From Annona cherimola (taxonomy: Eukaryota; Streptophyta; Magnoliopsida; Magnoliales; Annonaceae): 64,000 nt of DNA. This document shows, piece by piece, positions 59,912-64,000 of the stretch (the first letter of the stretch is position 1; every line of letters starts with the position of its first letter). The translations under genes were made by a program, and so were the position numbers. Location: assembly GCA_030490835.1 (NCBI GenBank), contig CM059975.1:59139174-59203173 (forward strand), in the 5' to 3' direction. The notes beneath the pieces were generated by a model. The model was not told the DNA's origin and made no database searches. It saw only the letters and a program-made list of their open reading frames with translations.

Positions 59912-60140
59912 AGGGGTGCAACTTAGTAAGGTACCTGACTCAACCCTAAATTGGGTACGGTAGGGTAAGATATGGTAGAAAATTTTATCCATGGGTATTA
60001 GTAGAATAGAAATCGTTACTCAATCTCCAAAATAGGGTAAGGGTAGGGTACATATAGGAACCAACCCGGATGAATACTCACATGAGAATCTTAATATATA
60101 AATAACTATAAATATATGTATATAAATAAATGCGTAATAG
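59912..60140 (+). repeat. Dispersed GGGTA-rich repeat, copy 1
   Basis: Starts TAGGGGTGCAACTT and is rich in 'gggta', 'tagggta' and 'acccgg' motifs, ending in an AT-rich tail. It resembles 63572-63780 in the same orientation. Class unknown. Confidence 0.65.
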
Positions 60141-60559
60141 TTTCTATCCCCTGTTCACTAATAAATTATTGTTGATTTGATTTTCTTATTTATTTTTTTT
60201 ATAAATTATATAGGGTTTGTAGTTGTAATCATGAATGATCATAACATAAATGCTGATGATGATATTAATGTAATTAATAATATGGATAATGAGGCTACAA
60301 AGAATATGAGATAAATCTAAACAGCAACAAAATAAAATTAATTATAAACTCTAAAGTCTAAAATATAAATGAGTATTGCTTTGTATTATTTAAAATAATA
60401 TAAAAAATATTTTTTTTCATATATCATCATTAGTCACTGTAGGAACAAATTTGAAATTGAAATTGAAATTGAGCTTATCAATAATGGATAGGATTGGATA
60501 AGCTTTACTCGAACCGAACCGAGTTACTTTCCTAACGTACGCGTACGAACTGGGGAGAG
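60141..60559. other. AT-rich intergenic DNA and upstream region of MAF1
   Basis: No repeat recognised. The last 60 bp turn GC-rich and include the 12-bp palindrome CGTACGCGTACG (60536-60547) near the likely transcription start. No clear TATA box. Confidence 0.35.
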
Positions 60560-60808
60560 ATGCGGTGCTGCGGCCGCTGAATGAAAATAGGCCAGAAACT
60601 CGGGGGTTCTGAAATTCGCCGATCCACTTCATCCATTTATTCCTTCTACATTCCTTCTTCTTCCTCCGCTGTTTGCAACATACCACATCCGGCTTCCAGA
60701 GCCCATCTCAACCCAAATACCCCTTCCCTCTCTCTCTCGATCCACCGCCACGCTCGAGTATTCTCAACAAAAATCCGTCCGAAAATTTCTCCATTTAGCA
60801 ACCACACG
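60560..60808 (+). other. Probable 5' untranslated first exon of MAF1, with uORFs
   Basis: Base composition changes abruptly here. The exon would end ACCACACG/GTAATC with the donor at 60809, and the acceptor CCTTAG at 62009-62014 precedes the MAF1 start codon (intron 1206 bp). It contains a 6-codon uORF (ATG 60560) and a 76-codon open frame from ATG 60581, rich in Ser, Arg and Pro. The latter would continue across the splice and overlap the MAF1 start in another frame. A separate gene with a transit-peptide-like N-terminus is an alternative reading. The transcription start is not visible. Confidence 0.5.
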
Positions 60809-62015
60809 GTAATCTTCTTCTTTTCTGTTTAATTTTGAGCAGCTTCTTCCTCCTAATGTCCTTTTTATTTATTTACATTTACATTTCTTTAGTTCTTGAT
60901 TCCCCATATTTTCTTCCTTGTGATTCGCCTCTCCGTCTCCAACCATTTTTGAAATGATATTGCGTCCCCGTACCCAAAATCAAAACTTTCTTTCTTTCTT
61001 TCTTGTTTGTTGTTTTGTAGATTGCATAATCAAATGATTTATTTTATTACCATTTCTAGTATTAAACATTGAAGACTTATTCCGTTGATAACCTCAAGAC
61101 TCATGGTTGGTATCTATTTGGTTGACCTACCTAATCCCCATAATTTCTTTAGGTTAACAACACGTGATTAGGAGATGAGAGGGATACCTTGTCCTCCCTA
61201 ACCATCATCTGTGTGAAGATCATTAACTTTTGAAACAGGTGATTTGCTATGTGGCATGGTTAGAGGTCCCTTAAAAGCCTGTGCCAGGAGAGTCTTATGA
61301 CTTCGGGTTTTGATGATGCCACAAAAAATCTCTGTCAACACCTTGCGGTGAAAAGTCTATTGCTACTATAATTACACTGGGGATGTCAATCTCTAAGCAT
61401 GACATATGGTTCCATGTGCAATTGTGCTGCTACTTTGGAACACCCTATAGGCTCATACTGATGACAAGTGTTGACCTAAGTCTGGAGGTTTCAGGCTGTG
61501 TGCACTTGAGTAAATCCAAGTTGGGAATAGTCGCATGTAACTAACACTGACCTGATATTAAGTTGAGTCAATCAGTCCAAGTTGAGAATGGTTACATGTA
61601 TTTTGGCTGGGCATTTCCTGGGTTAGGGCATTTTTCTGCACATAAACCATTCAGTCAAGGAACTTTTGGGTTGGATTCTGGCTTGCTTCTGAATTTACTA
61701 CTTATGAGGTCGTTGCTGTTGCTTCCCCAAGACACACCCATGATTTCACTGTGACAATGTGAAAGAGGCTCATGACGAGGGATTGTCCTAGCAGCAGATT
61801 GGGGATTTATTGCAGTCATATACAGCATCTCATTGCATAACATTTATGCCCTTAGGTTTTATGCTGATTTCTGTCTAAGATAGTCTTTGTGTGCTGGATT
61901 GCTCATCAATATAGTATAACTTTGATCTCTTGGCTTTTCTCATTTCAAATAAAGTCAGGGCATTGACAACAAAGCTAAATTTAATTTCCTTCTATGCATG
62001 TGAAAGATCCTTAGA

Positions 62016-63525
62016 ATGAAGTTCCTGGAGTACACTCCTCTGGACAGGTAGTCTTTAGATATTAGTGTAATCGGGAATTGTGCTCTTAACAAAATTTCTG
62101 TTTCTATGCTTTTGTTACATTTCTAACTTTGGAACAACTTGTTTGTTGTGTTCAGTATAAACTATTTTCTTCGTCATGTTAATCTCGGTGAGTGTACCAT
62201 TAAAGGGGCTCTGGAAGCTTACTCATGTAAGCAAAGGTTACAATTCTTTTTATGATCACATTCCATTATTTTTAAACGCAAAAATTTTAAGTATCTGTTT
62301 CCATCTCTTTTTTAGGCAAACACACTGGACTAGATAGAAAGCTTTCCCTCAGTCTGGAGCATGAGGTAATATTTCATGTCTGTTTAGCTTCATCTCGAGC
62401 TAAGTATTCATCACTCATCTATTCAACATGTACCCCTCAACAGGAGCAACTAGGTTCCTGGCCTTGCAACTTAAATGTCTCATCCATAAGGATACCTTAA
62501 ATCATGCAATATGTCAAGAGTAAGCAGAGTAACCACTCAACAAACATTAACCATTCATTTACATCTAAGCAGAGTTATTAATTTGCATAAGCAATTTGAT
62601 CATACATGGATGTTGTGGTGTGCTATTTGTATGTTACTTGCTATTGATATATTCCTCCAATTTTAGAATGCAAATTACTTGTTTACTTATGGAAATTAAT
62701 CCCTTTGCTTAGATGTAAATGAATGGTCAAATTTTGTTTGGGAAAATGTTTGGAGAATTCATTATTATTAGGGGGTGTTTAGCAAACCTTAAAACTTTTC
62801 CACTTAAAATTTTTCAATCTAAAACTTTTTATTTTCTACAACTAACTTATTTTTTAATCATTTATTCACATCTTCCTCTACAACTACCCTACCTTTCAAT
62901 CATTTTTATCCTACTACCTATATAACTAACTTATCTATTTTAACTTTAATTTCTTTACTCTTCATCATTACCTTTATTATATTACATAATTTTCTACTGA
63001 TTTAAAAAATTTTACACAAAAAATTTTACACAAAAAATTTTTCATTAAAAGTTTTATTACTTCCCAAACACACCATTAGTTATTAAATTTTAATTATTTT
63101 TGCTTTCCTTCCTAAGCACATGGATCCTATGCAAATTAGATTTGTTTCGAACATGGAAAAGGTACTTGGACTGCGAAATCAGCAGTAAGTCCAACTTGTT
63201 GGACTGATGACATGCTGAACTTGGATGCTAACATCATGGCATTCAAAATGAGCAATTATTTGCATATGCCGAAGGCAAATCTGTTATTTATTTGCAGGGA
63301 TTTCTACCAAACTTAAGTCAAAGCATCTGCAAAATTTGATTGATTCTTGTGTTAGTTATTTTCCTTATCTTCTATAAGAAACTGGTCATGCCAAATTTAA
63401 GTTTCATTTTCACAAACAAATATTTTGGAAAGCTGATCCATTTTTATTCAGATTCTTGATTATCTTGGGCAATCATCTGATAGCGATTCTCCATCATCGG
63501 CAGATTACTTGTCCAGCAGATCAAG
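62016..63525 (+). CDS. MAF1: MAF1, repressor of RNA polymerase III transcription (first 75 codons; exons 62016-62047, 62156-62226, 62316-62365, 63452-63525)
   Basis: The spliced exons read MKFLEYTPLDSINYFLRH, then NLGECTIKGALEAYSCKHTG, LDRKLSLSLEHE and ILDYLGQSSDSDSPSS, ending in LSSRS with two bases of the next codon. The start and the EAYSCK block are the conserved N-terminal part of MAF1, and the Ser/Asp-rich stretch before SRSSRK-type sequence is typical of plant MAF1. Every junction has GT and AG (62048/62155, 62227/62315, 62366/63451, 63526) and the phases join. In eukaryotes MAF1 binds Pol III and shuts down tRNA and 5S rRNA synthesis under stress, under TOR control. The remaining C-terminal exons are beyond base 64000. 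No disabling change was seen. Confidence 0.9.
62772..63074 (+). mobile_element. MITE in MAF1 intron, same family as 58663-59757
   Basis: 303 bp, GGGGTGTTTAGCAAAC ... ACTTCCCAAACACACC, flanked by ATTAG (62767-62771 and 63075-63079). Its internal 'cttcctctacaactacc' is shared with the cluster. Non-coding. Confidence 0.8.
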
Positions 63526-63571
63526 GTGGTGAATCTTGATGCTTGTTTTCTTTGCAGGTTAATCTCGTAAG

Positions 63572-63780
63572 TAGGGGTGCAACTTGGGTAGAGTATCCAT
63601 GGACCTGACCCTAATTTGGGTATGATAGGGTACAAAATATTACTCATGGATATGGGTAAGGTACAAATTAATACCCGCCCCCCTCAAATAGGGCACGAGT
63701 AGGTTAGATACGTTGGGTACCCAAAATCGATCTGCATGGATATAATTCTATACATATGTATATGATTTATATTATATAGT
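63572..63780 (+). repeat. Dispersed GGGTA-rich repeat, copy 2, in MAF1 intron
   Basis: TAGGGGTGCAACTTGGGTA start with repeated 'gggta' and 'gacc' motifs, co-linear with 59912-60140. It lies in the intron that begins at 63526. Confidence 0.65.
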
Positions 63781-64000
63781 ATATGTTGTGCTTTGTTTGT
63801 GATGTCTTGTGTACACACCCATTTTAACAAATTCAGATTCAAATAAATTTCGTGCCTTGTGGAGTTGTGGATTATGAAGTAAGAAACCAATTTGGTTTTT
63901 TATATATATGTTATTGACTTACTAAAGCTTTTTATAAATAAGTTGTGAATTATGATTAATATATTAATAGTTTTAATGATTGGGTTGTGATAATTTATAC

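Noticed and set aside
60581..60832. Separate gene coding for a transit-peptide-like protein
   Set aside because: It ends at a good splice donor with no further exon in phase that I could recognise, while the next exon fits MAF1. It was kept as a 5' exon with a uORF.
61563..61843. ORFs on both strands in the first MAF1 intron
   Set aside because: Short, overlapping on opposite strands, no domain, flanked by no convincing splice sites.

Overview
This is repeat-rich nuclear DNA of a flowering plant. It is AT-rich and built mostly of nested plant LTR retrotransposons. One cellular gene is recognisable: the 5' half of a plant MAF1 gene (repressor of RNA polymerase III) with GT-AG introns, running off the right edge. 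No bacterial features, tRNA, rRNA or CRISPR array were seen. The species cannot be told from this window.

Layout. (1) 1-5072: the 3' part of a plus-strand Ty1-copia element of Sirevirus type ('Copia-1'): broken protease/integrase, an intact 709-codon RT/RNase H frame, several polypurine tracts and its 3' LTR. (2) About 5073-33000: a decayed minus-strand Ty3-gypsy element of Tat type. Reading right to left it has gag, protease, RT, RNase H and integrase, followed by an antisense (plus-strand) plant-mobile-domain (PMD) gene with introns. It has been cut apart by long LTRs of a second gypsy family: 6666-12970 (TSD GTATT, itself containing a solo Copia LTR at 7487-9187), 15073-19202 (TSD TCTAG), 19883-23764 (TSD AGTTC) and a truncated one at 27771-29457. 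Three tandem-repeat fields lie at its 5' side (31.2-33.0 kb). (3) 33001-43104: a deleted plus-strand gypsy element, probably a chromovirus. It has a shortened 5' LTR, an initiator-Met primer site, a nonsense-ridden gag fused by deletion to the pol/chromodomain tail, and a 3' LTR that carries another inverted LTR (38342-41455). A further LTR 3' end follows (43105-43964). (4) 43965-45700, minus strand: an endogenous pararetrovirus-like (Caulimoviridae-type) movement-protein region with a decayed primer-binding site. (5) 47753-58348: an old LTR of the Copia family split by a much younger, complete minus-strand Copia element (48493-57433, TSD AAATC, LTRs about 99% identical by eye). (6) 58663-59757: a nested cluster of one MITE family, then a dispersed GGGTA-rich repeat. 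(7) 60560-64000: MAF1, with a further MITE and a second GGGTA-rich repeat in its introns.

How it fits together. The target-site duplications order the events: the Tat element is oldest, then the long gypsy LTRs inside it, then a Copia LTR inside one of those. On the right, an older Copia LTR was hit by the young Copia-2. Almost all disabling changes in these elements are TGG-to-stop or CAA/CAG-to-stop transitions, as expected from deamination of methylated cytosine in silenced repeats. The points I think most deserve a second look are the intron-containing antisense PMD gene of the Tat element, the pararetroviral remnant with its primer site, the SalI-centred palindrome arrays in the Copia LTRs (one of which was the target of Copia-2), a shared splice donor in the gypsy LTR leaders, and the overlapping uORF suggested upstream of MAF1.
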